Assembly: GCA_964454675.1 (NCBI GenBank)
Contig: CAYVUB010000003.1
Location: 62,001 to 126,000, forward strand
Direction of reading: 5' to 3'
Length of the DNA stretch: 64,000 nt
Origin: CAYVUB01 sp964454675
GTDB lineage: Bacteria > Bacteroidota > Bacteroidia > Flavobacteriales > Flavobacteriaceae
Part shown: positions 32,377 to 42,248 of the stretch, one piece after another
How the letters are laid out: each line of letters opens with the position of its first letter
Numbering within the stretch: position 1 is the first letter of the stretch
The notes under the pieces: generated by a model
Seen by the model: the letters and a program-made list of their open reading frames with translations, nothing else
What the model was told of the DNA's origin: nothing
The model's database searches: none
Translations under genes and position numbers: made by a program

Positions 32377-33744
32377 ATGGAACATTCAGAACAAAGTAGT
32401 ATGTCTGAGCACATACGCCCGATAAAGGATTTATATTCTTACTTGCAGAATCTGGTTCAAAAACGGCTTTGGCTCAAAGTTTTGATTGGGATGATTCTGG
32501 GGATTTTGCTTGGTGCTTACTTTGCCACAAAACCTTTATGGATAGGTGAACGCTCGATGGAAACCGTTATTAGCTGGATAGCGTTTCCGGGAAATCTTTT
32601 TATAAGAGTTGTGCAAATGATTATGATTCCTTTGATGTTCAGTTCTGTCGTACAAGGAATTGCAGGAGGAAATAACACTGAATACCTGAAAAAATCCGGT
32701 CCCAAATTACTGCTGTATTATACCATGACAACCACCACCGTGCTTATTCTTGCGGTAATCATTACAAACATTATTCAACCGGGAAATTATATGGATGCTT
32801 CAAGCCTTATTACCGGCGAGATGGCTATAAATACAGAAACTATCACCAATTCAGGTTCGTCATTTAGTTTGGGAAACATTCCGGAAATGATTGTGAGCTT
32901 GCTTCCTGCAAATCCGTTGGAAGCATTGGTCTCGGGAGATATGCTGAGTATTGTGATTTTTGCAATTATCATTGGTGTTTCATTGGCAAATATTCCTCAG
33001 GATACAGCAGTACCATTACTTAAAGTATTGTATTCTGTACAGGAAATAACAATGGCTATAACACGCTGGGCGATGAAACTTGCTCCTGTTGCCGTTTTTG
33101 GATTGATGTGTCAGGTAACTTCAAAAGTAGGTATCGAAACCATTATGGGATTATCGATGTTTATGCTTACCGTAATCTTAGGGCTGCTCATTGTTGTGGT
33201 TGTCTATAGCACCATATTAATCGTTGTTGCAAAAGTCAATCTCAAACAGTTTTTTGTTGCTGCAAGAGATGTGCTGCTATTAGGGTTTTCGATGGCGAGT
33301 TCTGCTGCGGTAATGCCGTTAACCTTAAAAACCGCCGAAGAAAAAATGGGAATTAATCCTTCGGTAAGCCGGTTTATTATTCCTATAGGTGTGTCGATTA
33401 ATATGGATGGTACGGCGGTATTTCAAGCTATTGCTACATTATTTTTGGCACAGGTGTATGGATTGGAACTCGATACATTAACGATACTTATTGTGATTGT
33501 AACCACCATTCTGGCGTCTATTGGTACGCCTTCGGCTCCGGGTGCCGGCGTTATTGTTCTGGGTTCGGTACTGGCAACTATAGGCATACCGGTAACAGCC
33601 ATTGCGCTTATTATTGGCGTGGACAGGCTTTTAGGAATGTTTCGTACATCGGTAAACGTTATGGGCGATTTGGTTACCTGTCAGGTTTTTAACAGGATGT
33701 ATCTTAAAGAAACTGAATTGAAGAAGGAAGATGACATTTCATAA
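32377..33744 (+). CDS. Dicarboxylate/amino acid:cation symporter
   Basis: 455 residues of the DAACS (GltP/GltT) family: GFSMASSAAVMPLTL (Ser-rich hairpin HP1), INMDGTAVFQAIATLF (NMDGT motif), GTPSAPGAGVIVLGSVL (HP2) and a substrate-side RLLGMFRTSVNVMGD. It imports glutamate, aspartate or C4-dicarboxylates with Na+ or H+. Arg/Asp residues near the end favour an acidic amino acid. It ends 1 bp before the convergent secreted-protein gene. Confidence 0.93.
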   Translation: MEHSEQSSMSEHIRPIKDLYSYLQNLVQKRLWLKVLIGMILGILLGAYFATKPLWIGERSMETVISWIAFPGNLFIRVVQMIMIPLMFSSVVQGIAGGNNTEYLKKSGPKLLLYYTMTTTTVLILAVIITNIIQPGNYMDASSLITGEMAINTETITNSGSSFSLGNIPEMIVSLLPANPLEALVSGDMLSIVIFAIIIGVSLANIPQDTAVPLLKVLYSVQEITMAITRWAMKLAPVAVFGLMCQVTSKVGIETIMGLSMFMLTVILGLLIVVVVYSTILIVVAKVNLKQFFVAARDVLLLGFSMASSAAVMPLTLKTAEEKMGINPSVSRFIIPIGVSINMDGTAVFQAIATLFLAQVYGLELDTLTILIVIVTTILASIGTPSAPGAGVIVLGSVLATIGIPVTAIALIIGVDRLLGMFRTSVNVMGDLVTCQVFNRMYLKETELKKEDDIS

Positions 33745-33745
33745 A

Positions 33746-34393
33746 TCATTCCTCCTTAACCACAATTATAGTAGCGTTAACTCCCGTTAACAGATTCCAT
33801 TTTTTGGAAGATATTTGAACCTTATTATCATCATACACTTGAAACTCGGCAGTATTAGGCCCCGATTCTCCCTGATTAAGTGCATGAAACACAATTTTAT
33901 TGATGCCTTGTACCAATGGTACTTTAAAACTTTTGTAATTACCTGTCAACAGTAAATCCGGAATAAAAATTTCGTCGTTTACAAATACACGCACACGGTC
34001 ACCGTCGGGATATTCGTGGTCACGGCAAACGATAGTTGCATGATCACCGGTAATTTTAAAGTCTCCAAAAAATACATCTTCCATCGTTTCCGGTTTAAAA
34101 CCTTGTTCAATGGCTTTGCTGTTCCATTTTTTTTCAAAAATCTGCCCCGGATTCATCAATGTGCTGTTATCAATCATTGAAAATTCGGTTTCTTTCTTTT
34201 TGACAATTACATAGGAATTATCTTTTTTATCGTCTTTTTTGGGTTCTATTTTTACAGGCGTAGGTATTGGTTCTTTTTTATCGTCTTTGCTTTCTACCGC
34301 AGGTATGGCAATAGTTTTTTTAGGAGTATCTGACTGTGCCGAAAGTGATAAGCCTGCAAAAAATATAAGTATGTATGTAATAATTTTTGTCAT
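33746..34393 (-). CDS. Secreted protein of unknown function
   Basis: 215 residues from the ATG at 34393, giving signal peptide MTKIITYILIFFAGLSLSA. A Lys/Asp/Pro-rich low-complexity linker (about 25-65) is followed by a beta-rich domain (DGDRVRVFVNDEIFIPDLLL; NKIVFHALNQGESGPNTAEF), resembling a small galactose-binding-like or carbohydrate-binding sandwich. The fold is inference. Confidence 0.75.
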   Translation of the reverse strand: MTKIITYILIFFAGLSLSAQSDTPKKTIAIPAVESKDDKKEPIPTPVKIEPKKDDKKDNSYVIVKKKETEFSMIDNSTLMNPGQIFEKKWNSKAIEQGFKPETMEDVFFGDFKITGDHATIVCRDHEYPDGDRVRVFVNDEIFIPDLLLTGNYKSFKVPLVQGINKIVFHALNQGESGPNTAEFQVYDDNKVQISSKKWNLLTGVNATIIVVKEE

Positions 34394-34488
34394 TATTGGT
34401 ATCAGCATTTTACAAAATCACAGGTATCAAAAACCGTACCTTATCACGAAACTAACAAATATTTACGACTTTCATTTTAAATAAAACG

Positions 34489-36003
34489 TTAAAACTTACC
34501 ATTAAAGCTCAAACGCAGCTTACGTATGTATTCTTCCATAAGCCAGTCTTTATAGTTTTGAGTGCTGTTCATTTTACAGTACGAATACTGTTTAATACGG
34601 TATCCTATATCATCATGCAGCAATGCTGCCATGGCCCTGGCTTCAAAAATAGTTGAACTGTTTTCTATACAAATACGCGAGTGCTGGGCTATGGAACGTT
34701 CAATGGCAACAATAGATTTGTGACCTTCGCGTACAACGTTGTCATATTCGGCTTTCATATCAAAATCGATATCTTTTGATTTTTTGAAGCGTTGCCGCAA
34801 GCCGTTGGGCATGACATACACAAAATCACGTTCAATATCTTCATCGTTGCGTATGCTTTCAAGGTACAAATCGGGGTATTTGAAAATATGCTGCCAGTCA
34901 ACCTCTTGGTTCCATGGTCCAAAACGCACAAGATTATTTCCCAGATCTATGACCGTAAAGTTGCTTTTGTTTTCCAATACCCGAGAGCCTCTGCCAATCA
35001 TCTGAAAATAAAGCGTTAACGAGCGTGTTGCTCTGTTAAGGATTACAGATTCTACGGTAGGTTCATCAAAACCGGTAGTCAAAATACTTACCGATGTCAA
35101 TATGGCGTTCGGGGTATTTTTAAACCATTTTAAGATGTCTTTTCGCTCTTGTTTATTGCTTGTGTTATCAAGATGGCGTATGTCATAACCGGCACGTTTA
35201 AAAGCGTAATGTACTTCTTTTGACGTATTGATGCCGTTGTTGAATATCAGGGTTTTTTTGTTGAGGGATAATTCTTCATAAGCATGAACAAGTTTGCCCA
35301 GCATAACGGAGTTACCATATAAAGATTCTGATGATTTTACGGTATAATCGCCGTTTATTCCTATTTTTAATGAATTGAGCGCCACGTCATAGTGGTAGAT
35401 TTCGGCTTCTGCTAAAAATCCGTTTTTAATTAAAGTCGAAATATTATCGCCCACAATCAACTTATCGTAATTGTCTTTCATCGGCAGCTTTATATTAGAA
35501 CTCAACGGTGTTGCCGTAACCCCGAGAATAAAGCACTTTTCAAAGAATTTAAAGAGTTTTCTAAACGAATTATAATGTGCCTCGTCAATAATAACCAATC
35601 CAATATCATCAAGTTTTAACTTTTTGTCATTCAAACGGTTATTAAGGGTTTCTACCATAGCAACAAAGCATTTGTAGCGGTCTTGATCCGGTAGTTCTTT
35701 AACTTTACTGTTGATAATCTTATTATTGACCTCAAAACCGGTAAGCATTTTGGACGTTTGTTTACACAACTCGATACGATGTGTAAGTATGACAACTTTC
35801 TTGTCGTGTTTTTGAATGTAGCGCCGTACAATTTCAGAAAAAACAACCGTTTTTCCGCCACCGGTTGGAAGCTGGTACAGCAAATTGTAATTATCCGGTG
35901 ATTGGTTTAAAACTTCAAAAATCCTGTTCAGGTCTGCCTGCTGGTAATTGTATAGATTTTTTTTGTCTTGTTCTTCAATCGCGTTTAAAGCGGTTACTGA
36001 CAT
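34489..36003 (-). CDS. DEAD/DEAH-box superfamily 2 helicase
   Basis: 504 residues. Motif I QLPTGGGKTVVFSE, motif II VIIDEAHYN, motif III GVTATPLSS, motif V TTGFDEPTVESVIL and motif VI QMIGRGSRV are all present. It resembles the UvrB/type III restriction-like SF2 helicases but has no nuclease domain. The C-terminal 110 residues are family-specific. Found as a single gene in flavobacteria; exact role unknown. Confidence 0.9.
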   Translation of the reverse strand: MSVTALNAIEEQDKKNLYNYQQADLNRIFEVLNQSPDNYNLLYQLPTGGGKTVVFSEIVRRYIQKHDKKVVILTHRIELCKQTSKMLTGFEVNNKIINSKVKELPDQDRYKCFVAMVETLNNRLNDKKLKLDDIGLVIIDEAHYNSFRKLFKFFEKCFILGVTATPLSSNIKLPMKDNYDKLIVGDNISTLIKNGFLAEAEIYHYDVALNSLKIGINGDYTVKSSESLYGNSVMLGKLVHAYEELSLNKKTLIFNNGINTSKEVHYAFKRAGYDIRHLDNTSNKQERKDILKWFKNTPNAILTSVSILTTGFDEPTVESVILNRATRSLTLYFQMIGRGSRVLENKSNFTVIDLGNNLVRFGPWNQEVDWQHIFKYPDLYLESIRNDEDIERDFVYVMPNGLRQRFKKSKDIDFDMKAEYDNVVREGHKSIVAIERSIAQHSRICIENSSTIFEARAMAALLHDDIGYRIKQYSYCKMNSTQNYKDWLMEEYIRKLRLSFNGKF

Positions 36004-36119
36004 AAGTAAATGGTCGTCTAAAAAAAATTTTTACAAAATTACGTTTTTATAAGGTTATCAGGCTTATTGTTGAAAAGATTTGATAATTTGTTTAAAAGAC
36101 AAAAATTAAGCATTAAAGA

Positions 36120-36539
36120 TTATTCAACCGGAATAGTATCTTCTATCAGTACTCCGTATTCAATTTCCACTTTTTTTCTACCCCATTTTCTGGCGGCTTT
36201 TATGTCAACACCCATATAAATATCAATCTTGTTTTTCCAGCGTGAGTGCATTCGGTCTTTAACAATATAAATATCTTTTAAACCTTTGATTTTTACAGGT
36301 GTATTATGCTTTAAGCCTTTTCTGTACAAATCTCTGGATACGGCAATATATTTCATACCGGGTTTTAAACTGTCGCCAAAAGCGGTTATATGCGGATTGG
36401 AATCTGTTTGATTTTTTACCGAATTATAGGCTGTTGCCGTTACTTGTAATGGTGTCCAGTTGTAGTGCTCTTCAAAGGGTTTTTCTTTGCAGTTAAATGT
36501 GGTTAAAAGCAGACAAACAAAAAGCCATCTTGAGGTCAT
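36120..36539 (-). CDS. 3D-domain lipoprotein
   Basis: 139 residues. The N-terminus LFVCLLLTTFNCKEK carries a possible lipobox Cys. The 3D (three-Asp) double-psi barrel shows VTATAYNSV, IAVSRDLYRKGL, YIVKDRMHSRW and IDIYMG. 3D domains are found in MltA-like lytic transglycosylases and Rpf/YabE cell-wall enzymes. Probably acts on peptidoglycan in the envelope. Confidence 0.85.
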   Translation of the reverse strand: MTSRWLFVCLLLTTFNCKEKPFEEHYNWTPLQVTATAYNSVKNQTDSNPHITAFGDSLKPGMKYIAVSRDLYRKGLKHNTPVKIKGLKDIYIVKDRMHSRWKNKIDIYMGVDIKAARKWGRKKVEIEYGVLIEDTIPVE

Positions 36540-36580
36540 AACTGCAAGAATTAAAACCTAAAGATAGCTAAAAAGTTGTT

Positions 36581-38581
36581 TTAATATGCAAGAAGCTCCA
36601 ACAGGGCTTTTTCAAATTTGCCTTTTGCAAGATATTGTTCTTCCAGCTGATTGATAAACGGTATCGGTGTTTCCATACTTGCAATGCGCTTTACCGGAGC
36701 ATCAAGATATTCAAAACATTGTTCCATAATCATTGCCGAAATATCGCTTGCAATACCGCCAAACAGCGAATCTTCCTGAAGTATTATCACTCTTCCGGTT
36801 TTCTTGGCAGATGCAAAAACAGCTTCGGTATCGAGAGGTTGTAAGGTTCTTAAATCTATCAAATCGGCTTTAATATCTTCGTGCTTGCTTAATGTATCCA
36901 ACGCCCAATGCACGCCTGCGCCATAAGAAATAACTGTTACTTGATTTCCTTCTTTTAAAAGTGCTGCTTTACCAAACGGAATGGTGTAATAATCTGTTGG
37001 AACCTGCTGGCGGATGCTTCTGTACAATGCTTTGTGTTCAAAGTACAACACAGGATTAGGATCATTTATGGCTGTTGCCAGTAATCCTTTGGCATCATAA
37101 GGAAATGCGGGATATACAACTTTTAATCCCGGCGTTTTTGTAAACCAGGCTTCGTTGGTTTGCGAATGGAACGGTCCGGCGGCAACACCTGCGCCACAAG
37201 GCATACGTACAACCACATCGGCATTTTGATTCCAACGGTAATGTGATTTTGCAAGATAGTTTACAATAGGATTAAACCCTGAGCTTACAAAATCTGCAAA
37301 CTGCATCTCTACCACAGCTTTCATTCCTGCAATGGAAAGCCCCATGCCTGCCTCAATAATAGCAGATTCGCATATAGGCGTGTTACGTACTCTGTGGTTT
37401 CCAAATTCTTCGACAAAACCTTCGGTAATTTTAAAAACACCACCATATTCTGCAATATCCTGGCCCATAATTACTAAATCTTTATGGCGTTGCATGGATT
37501 GTTTTAAGCCTTGTGATACGGCATCAATAAATCGTAGTTCTTCAGTGTTTTCTTTTGGTTCTATATGCTGATAATCAAAATGTTTATAAACATCATTTAA
37601 TTCATCACTTTCATTTGCAATAATCGGTTCTTCGGCAAAAGCCAATTGCAAACCTTCTTCTATTTCGGCTTTAATCTGTGTGTGCAGCTCTTCATCTGTT
37701 GCGGCATTGAGCACGCCTGTTTGCAGCAGGTAATTTCTGTAATTAACAACGGGATCTTTTGCTTCCCATTCGGCAATTAATTCGTTTGGCACATACTTGG
37801 TGCCACTGGCTTCTTCATGACCACGCATTCTGAAGGTTTTAAACTCTACCAAGATAGGTCTTGGACGTTTACGGATGCTTTCGGCAAGTTTTGAAATCTT
37901 TTCATAGACTTCAAGAATGTTATTGCCATCTAAAATAAAAGCGTCCATACCGTAACCTTCCCCTCTATCGGCAAGATTTTTACAACTGTATTGTTCTTTT
38001 ACAGGTGTCGATAATCCGTAGCCGTTATTTTCAATACAAAAAATCACGGGAAGCTTCCATACAGATGCCACGTTTAATGCTTCGTGAAAATCGCCTTCAC
38101 TCGTACCGCCTTCACCTGTAAATACTGCCGTTACCTGATTTTTATTTTTAAGAACACTCGCAAGTGCAATGCCGTCTGCCACACCCATTTGCGGCCCCAA
38201 ATGCGAAATCATCCCAACGATGTTATACTCTTGCGTTCCAAAATGGAAAGAGCGGTCGCGGCCTTTGGTAAACCCGTTGGCTTTTCCTTGCCATTGGCTG
38301 AACAAGCGGTTAAGCGGGATGTCTCTCGTGGTAAAAACACCAAGATTACGGTGCATAGGCAGGATATATTCGTCTTTATTAAGTGCCATAGTAACACCTA
38401 CAGAAATTGCTTCCTGGCCAATGCCCGAAAACCATTTTGACACTTTGCCCTGACGTAGTAAAATAAGCATTTTATCTTCTATAAGCCTTGGCTTAAGAAT
38501 ATTTTTGTACAATTGCAGCAAAGTCTTGTCGTCAAGATTTTTTCTATCAAAATGAATATGATTTTTTGTTGAAGTCAACAT
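36581..38581 (-). CDS. Branched-chain 2-oxoacid dehydrogenase E1, alpha/beta fusion
   Basis: 666 residues from the ATG at 38581 (MLTSTKNHIHFD); an upstream in-frame ATG would add nine. The alpha half has HRNLGVF and the thiamine-diphosphate motif FTGEGGTSEGDFHEALN...ENNGYG. The beta half starts near 350 with MGQDIAEYGGVFKIT and has FADFVSSGFNPI. It decarboxylates branched-chain 2-oxoacids, passing acyl groups to E2. The fusion is common in Bacteroidetes. Substrate assignment (2-oxoisovalerate versus pyruvate) is by resemblance. Confidence 0.9.
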   Translation of the reverse strand: MLTSTKNHIHFDRKNLDDKTLLQLYKNILKPRLIEDKMLILLRQGKVSKWFSGIGQEAISVGVTMALNKDEYILPMHRNLGVFTTRDIPLNRLFSQWQGKANGFTKGRDRSFHFGTQEYNIVGMISHLGPQMGVADGIALASVLKNKNQVTAVFTGEGGTSEGDFHEALNVASVWKLPVIFCIENNGYGLSTPVKEQYSCKNLADRGEGYGMDAFILDGNNILEVYEKISKLAESIRKRPRPILVEFKTFRMRGHEEASGTKYVPNELIAEWEAKDPVVNYRNYLLQTGVLNAATDEELHTQIKAEIEEGLQLAFAEEPIIANESDELNDVYKHFDYQHIEPKENTEELRFIDAVSQGLKQSMQRHKDLVIMGQDIAEYGGVFKITEGFVEEFGNHRVRNTPICESAIIEAGMGLSIAGMKAVVEMQFADFVSSGFNPIVNYLAKSHYRWNQNADVVVRMPCGAGVAAGPFHSQTNEAWFTKTPGLKVVYPAFPYDAKGLLATAINDPNPVLYFEHKALYRSIRQQVPTDYYTIPFGKAALLKEGNQVTVISYGAGVHWALDTLSKHEDIKADLIDLRTLQPLDTEAVFASAKKTGRVIILQEDSLFGGIASDISAMIMEQCFEYLDAPVKRIASMETPIPFINQLEEQYLAKGKFEKALLELLAY

Positions 38582-38735
38582 AAATTGCGTGTTAAAAATA
38601 AAAGCCAAAAGTAATTAAAAATAAGATGTCCTGTCAGTATTCAAACGTTTTTTTAAGTGATATTATCTTGTGGTTTTTTAGTAGTTTTTTAGTTACATTT
38701 GTACTATTGTAGTAATAATCAAAACATAAATAACG

Positions 38736-39686
38736 ATGAATGTGATACCAAGTGTAAATCTTCAGGATTTTATTTCCGGTGATCCGGTTAAAAAACAAAA
38801 ATTCATTAATGAAATAGGCAAAGCGTACGAAGAGATTGGGTTTGTAGCTCTTAAAGGACATTTTCTTGACGATCAGCTTGTTGATAATTTATACTCGGAA
38901 GTTAAAAAATTCTTTGAACTTCCTTTAGACATAAAACAGAAATATGAAATTCCGGGAATTGGCGGTCAGCGCGGCTATGTATCTTTTGGGAAAGAAAGTG
39001 CCAAAGGTAAAAAAGAAGGCGATTTGAAAGAGTTTTGGCATTTTGGTCAATACGTAGAAAATAACCCTGCGCTGGAAGCAGAATATCCTGTCAATGTTGA
39101 AGTTGCAGAATTACCGGAATTTAATGCAGTAGGCAAAGAAACTTACCGTATGCTTGAAAAAACAGCCAAATATGTATTGCGGGCATTGGCATTGCACTTA
39201 AATCTGGAAGAAACGTATTTTGATAATTACATCCATAACGGCAATTCGATATTACGGCCTATCCATTATCCGCCAATTAAAGAAGAGCCTAAAGATGCCG
39301 TAAGAGCAGCAGCACATGGCGACATCAACCTTATTACATTGCTTATGGGCGCACAAGGTCGTGGTTTGCAGGTTCAAAATCATAAAGGCGATTGGATTGA
39401 CGCCATTGCCGAACCTGACGAATTAATGATAAATGTGGGCGATATGCTGTCGCGCCATACCAATAATAAACTGAAATCTACCATACACAGAGTGGTGAAT
39501 CCGCCGAGAGAGCTTTGGGGAACTTCACGATATTCTATCCCGTTTTTTATGCATCCTATAAGCGAAATGAAACTCAATGTATTAGAAAGCTGTGTTGATG
39601 ACAAAAATCCTAAATTATATGATGATATTACTGCCGGTGAATTTTTACACGAGCGTTTGGTGGACTTAGGATTGATAAAAAAATAG
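38736..39686 (+). CDS. Fe(II)/2-oxoglutarate dioxygenase, isopenicillin N synthase-like
   Basis: 316 residues. The N-terminal DIOX_N region (IGFVALKGHFLDDQL) is followed by the double-stranded beta-helix with metal ligands AHGDINLIT (His-x-Asp) and STIHRVVNP (distal His), and RYSIPFFMHP (Arg-x-Ser for 2-oxoglutarate). The substrate is unknown. Divergent from the E1 gene. Confidence 0.9.
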   Translation: MNVIPSVNLQDFISGDPVKKQKFINEIGKAYEEIGFVALKGHFLDDQLVDNLYSEVKKFFELPLDIKQKYEIPGIGGQRGYVSFGKESAKGKKEGDLKEFWHFGQYVENNPALEAEYPVNVEVAELPEFNAVGKETYRMLEKTAKYVLRALALHLNLEETYFDNYIHNGNSILRPIHYPPIKEEPKDAVRAAAHGDINLITLLMGAQGRGLQVQNHKGDWIDAIAEPDELMINVGDMLSRHTNNKLKSTIHRVVNPPRELWGTSRYSIPFFMHPISEMKLNVLESCVDDKNPKLYDDITAGEFLHERLVDLGLIKK

Positions 39687-39732
39687 TTTACAGTCTCAGC
39701 TCTCAGTTAACAGTAGCCCACATGAAAACTGT

Positions 39733-39750
39733 TCCCGATAGCTGTCGGGA
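39733..39750. repeat. Short REP-like hairpin
   Basis: TCCCGATAGCTGTCGGGA, an imperfect palindrome in the 82-bp gap before the YciH gene. Such GC-rich hairpins recur in flavobacterial intergenic DNA; it may end transcription of the preceding gene. Confidence 0.5.
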
Positions 39751-39768
39751 CTGAATACTTATAAAAAA

Positions 39769-40095
39769 ATGGATTTACAAGACCAGCTTAAAAAACTGTT
39801 TCCCGATTACGTACCGGAAATTACCAAAGATTCAAAAGAAACTTCAAATATATGGATGCAGGACGAACCTGTAATCTGTAAATATGAAAAACGAAAAGGA
39901 AAGCCTGTAACCATAATTGAAGGTTACAACGGTGCGTCTGAAGACTTTAAACTACTGGCAAAAGAACTCAAAACTCTGTTGAGTGTTGGCGGAAGTTTTA
40001 AAGACGATACCATTATCATTCAAGGCGATTACCGCGATAAAATCATGCAGTTTCTTAAAAACAAAGGATTTAACGTTAAGCGAGTTGGCGGATAA
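39769..40095 (+). CDS. YciH/SUI1-type translation factor
   Basis: 108 residues, a bacterial homologue of eIF1/SUI1: ICKYEKRKGKPVTIIEGYNG, LAKELKTLLSVGGSFKDDTI and IIQGDYRDKIMQFLKNKG. YciH proteins influence start-codon choice or stress translation in bacteria. First of three genes in a row on the plus strand. Confidence 0.92.
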   Translation: MDLQDQLKKLFPDYVPEITKDSKETSNIWMQDEPVICKYEKRKGKPVTIIEGYNGASEDFKLLAKELKTLLSVGGSFKDDTIIIQGDYRDKIMQFLKNKGFNVKRVGG

Positions 40096-40116
40096 TATCC
40101 TCAAAAAAGTAATAAA

Positions 40117-40989
40117 ATGCCTATAAAATCATCAGAACTTATATTAAATCCCGATGGAAGTGTTTATCATCTTAATCTGCTTCCCGAAAACTTGGCACCT
40201 ACCGTAATTACTGTGGGCGACCCCGAACGTGTGGATAGTATTACAAAACATTTTGACACCGTTGAGTTTCAAACCCAAAAAAGAGAGTTTCATACGCAGA
40301 CAGGAACCTATAAAGGCAAGCGTATCACGGTAATTTCTACAGGAATAGGCACCGATAATATTGATATTGTGCTTAACGAGCTCGATGCCTTGGTAAACAT
40401 CGATTTAAAACAACGCGAAATCAAGAAACAGTTGACATCACTGGAAATTATCAGGATTGGCACTTCGGGTTCTTTACAAAAAGAAATTCCTGTTGATGCC
40501 TTTTTGATAAGCGAATATGCCGCAGGATTTGACAGCTTACTTCACTTTTATCAAAGTGAAGCCATTCAGCATACCGACATATCCGATGCTTTGGCAAAAC
40601 ACACCAACTGGTTTGATAAAAAATCACAACCCTATATTGTAAAGGCAGATGAAAGTCTGGTTGCCCGATTCAGCTCAGAAAAAACGCATAAAGGATTTAC
40701 CGCAACCAACGTTGGGTTTTACGGTCCGCAAGGCCGCGTGCTCAGGCTTGCACTTCAGGATAACGATTTAAATGATAAGCTGGCAAACTTTAACCATAAC
40801 GGTATGACTATAACCAATATGGAAATGGAAACCGCCGGAATATACGGTTTGTCAAAACTGTTGGGACATAAAGCAGTATCGTTAAACGCCATTATTGCCA
40901 ACAGAGCTACCGGAGAATTTACCCAAAATCCTAAAGAAATTACCGATAATTTAATATCTTACACTTTAGAAAAATTGATTAACGATTAA
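40117..40989 (+). CDS. Nucleoside phosphorylase
   Basis: 290 residues of the NP-1/uridine phosphorylase family: TVGDPERVDSI (phosphate), STGIGTDNIDI, RIGTSGSLQ, TNMEMETAGIYGL (EMET ribose and base site) and AIIANRATGEF. It cleaves a nucleoside to base and ribose-1-phosphate; uridine is the most likely substrate by the EMET motif, though this is inference. It starts 21 bp after the YciH gene. Confidence 0.88.
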   Translation: MPIKSSELILNPDGSVYHLNLLPENLAPTVITVGDPERVDSITKHFDTVEFQTQKREFHTQTGTYKGKRITVISTGIGTDNIDIVLNELDALVNIDLKQREIKKQLTSLEIIRIGTSGSLQKEIPVDAFLISEYAAGFDSLLHFYQSEAIQHTDISDALAKHTNWFDKKSQPYIVKADESLVARFSSEKTHKGFTATNVGFYGPQGRVLRLALQDNDLNDKLANFNHNGMTITNMEMETAGIYGLSKLLGHKAVSLNAIIANRATGEFTQNPKEITDNLISYTLEKLIND

Positions 40990-40999
40990 CAATTAACTA

Positions 41000-41854
41000 T
41001 TGAAAACAGTAAAAATTGGCGGCGTACCCGAGCATTTTAACCTTGCTTGGTATTTAACTTTAAAAAATGGCGAGTACAAAGCCCAAAACATCAATTTACG
41101 CTGGCAGGATTATCATGGAGGTACCGGAGCGATGACACAGGCACTTCGGGATGGCAATATTGATATGGCAGTAATTTTAACCGAAGGTATCGTTAAGGAT
41201 ATTGTGGACGGCAATCCCAGTAAAATTGTGCAAACCTTTGTAAAAACACCACTTATATGGGGCATCCACGTTGGCGCACATTCGCCGTTTAAAACCATTT
41301 CCGACCTAAAAGGAATGCGTGCAGCCATAAGCCGTTATGGTTCAGGTTCGCACTTAATGGCATACGTAAATGCAGAAAATAACGATTGGGATGTTACTGC
41401 CCATTTAAAATTTGAAGTCATCCAGGATATTGACGGCGCTGTGGAAGCTTTGACAAACAATACCGCCGATTATTTTATGTGGGAACGTTTTATGACAAAA
41501 CCATTGGTTGATAACGGCACGTTCCGGCATATTGCCAACTGCCCTACGCCTTGGCCGTGTTTTGTAATTGCCGTAAGAAACGAATTTTTAGAAGACAACA
41601 AAGACGATGTAAAAACCATTCTGGAAATCATCAACAACACAACTACCGATTTTAAAGACATCCCGAGCATCGATAAAACCATTGCCAACCGTTACAATCT
41701 GCAATTACCCGATGTACAGGAATGGCTGTCACTAACCGAATGGTCTCAAAAGCCGATTGACGCAAAAACCATTGAAAATGTGCAAAACACTTTATTAAAA
41801 CTCGATATTATTTCAAGGGAACTGGATTATAAGTCGTTGGTTTATAAGATGTAA
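41000..41854 (+). CDS. Solute-binding-protein-like protein without a signal peptide
   Basis: 284 residues from a TTG at 41000, 10 bp after the previous stop, with no nearby in-frame ATG. The fold is that of ABC nitrate/taurine/thiamine-precursor binding proteins: VKIGGVPEHFNLAWYLTL, YHGGTGAMTQALRDGNIDMAV and FKTISDLKGMRAAISRYGSG. There is no signal peptide, so it is probably cytoplasmic, and no permease or ATPase gene is near. It could bind a ligand for another role, or be related to intracellular NMT1/MqnA-like enzymes (unproven). Confidence 0.75.
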   Translation: MKTVKIGGVPEHFNLAWYLTLKNGEYKAQNINLRWQDYHGGTGAMTQALRDGNIDMAVILTEGIVKDIVDGNPSKIVQTFVKTPLIWGIHVGAHSPFKTISDLKGMRAAISRYGSGSHLMAYVNAENNDWDVTAHLKFEVIQDIDGAVEALTNNTADYFMWERFMTKPLVDNGTFRHIANCPTPWPCFVIAVRNEFLEDNKDDVKTILEIINNTTTDFKDIPSIDKTIANRYNLQLPDVQEWLSLTEWSQKPIDAKTIENVQNTLLKLDIISRELDYKSLVYKM

Positions 41855-41870
41855 TTGGTTTGTATATTAG

Positions 41871-42032
41871 GCTGCTGAAAAAACGGTTCGTCAATATCTT
41901 TCGGCACAATTGCGTGAGCAGGGATGTCCGGTTAGAATTATTAACGGTATGCCCGACCACATTCATTGTTTGTTTTTATTGAGCCCGCAAAAATCAATTG
42001 CAGATGTCATTAAACAAATCAAGGGAAGTTGA
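41871..42032 (+). pseudogene. IS200/IS605-like (RAYT) transposase fragment
   Basis: A frame of about 53 codons without a start reads AAEKTVRQYLSAQLREQG, VRIINGMPDHIHCLFLLSP, ADVIKQIKGS and then stops. The MPDHIHCL motif is the HUH of Y1 transposases (REP-associated type). The N-terminal and the Tyr-bearing C-terminal parts are missing, so this is a relic. Confidence 0.8.
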
Positions 42033-42104
42033 TAATTTAAACAAATTTATTATCAAATAACTTACGAACTTTACAATCTGACGTAACCTAATAGAAAACA
42101 AACT

Positions 42105-42248
42105 ATGATAAAACAACTCATCCAATTAATCAAAAACATCTTTTCAAAAGAACCTTTTGAGCAGGAATTTGTTTTCAGGTTTTCTATCTATGATGTAGTA
42201 TTTGTGGTTTTGATTATAGCAGCTATTCTTTGGGTAATTTTCAGATAA
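42105..42248 (+). CDS. Small membrane protein, unknown function
   Basis: 47 residues (MIKQLIQLIKNIFSKEPF...) with one C-terminal span (VVFVVLIIAAILWVIF). A short gene between the transposase relic and a terminator. Coding is suggested by the amphipathic start followed by a clean span. Confidence 0.45.
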   Translation: MIKQLIQLIKNIFSKEPFEQEFVFRFSIYDVVFVVLIIAAILWVIFR

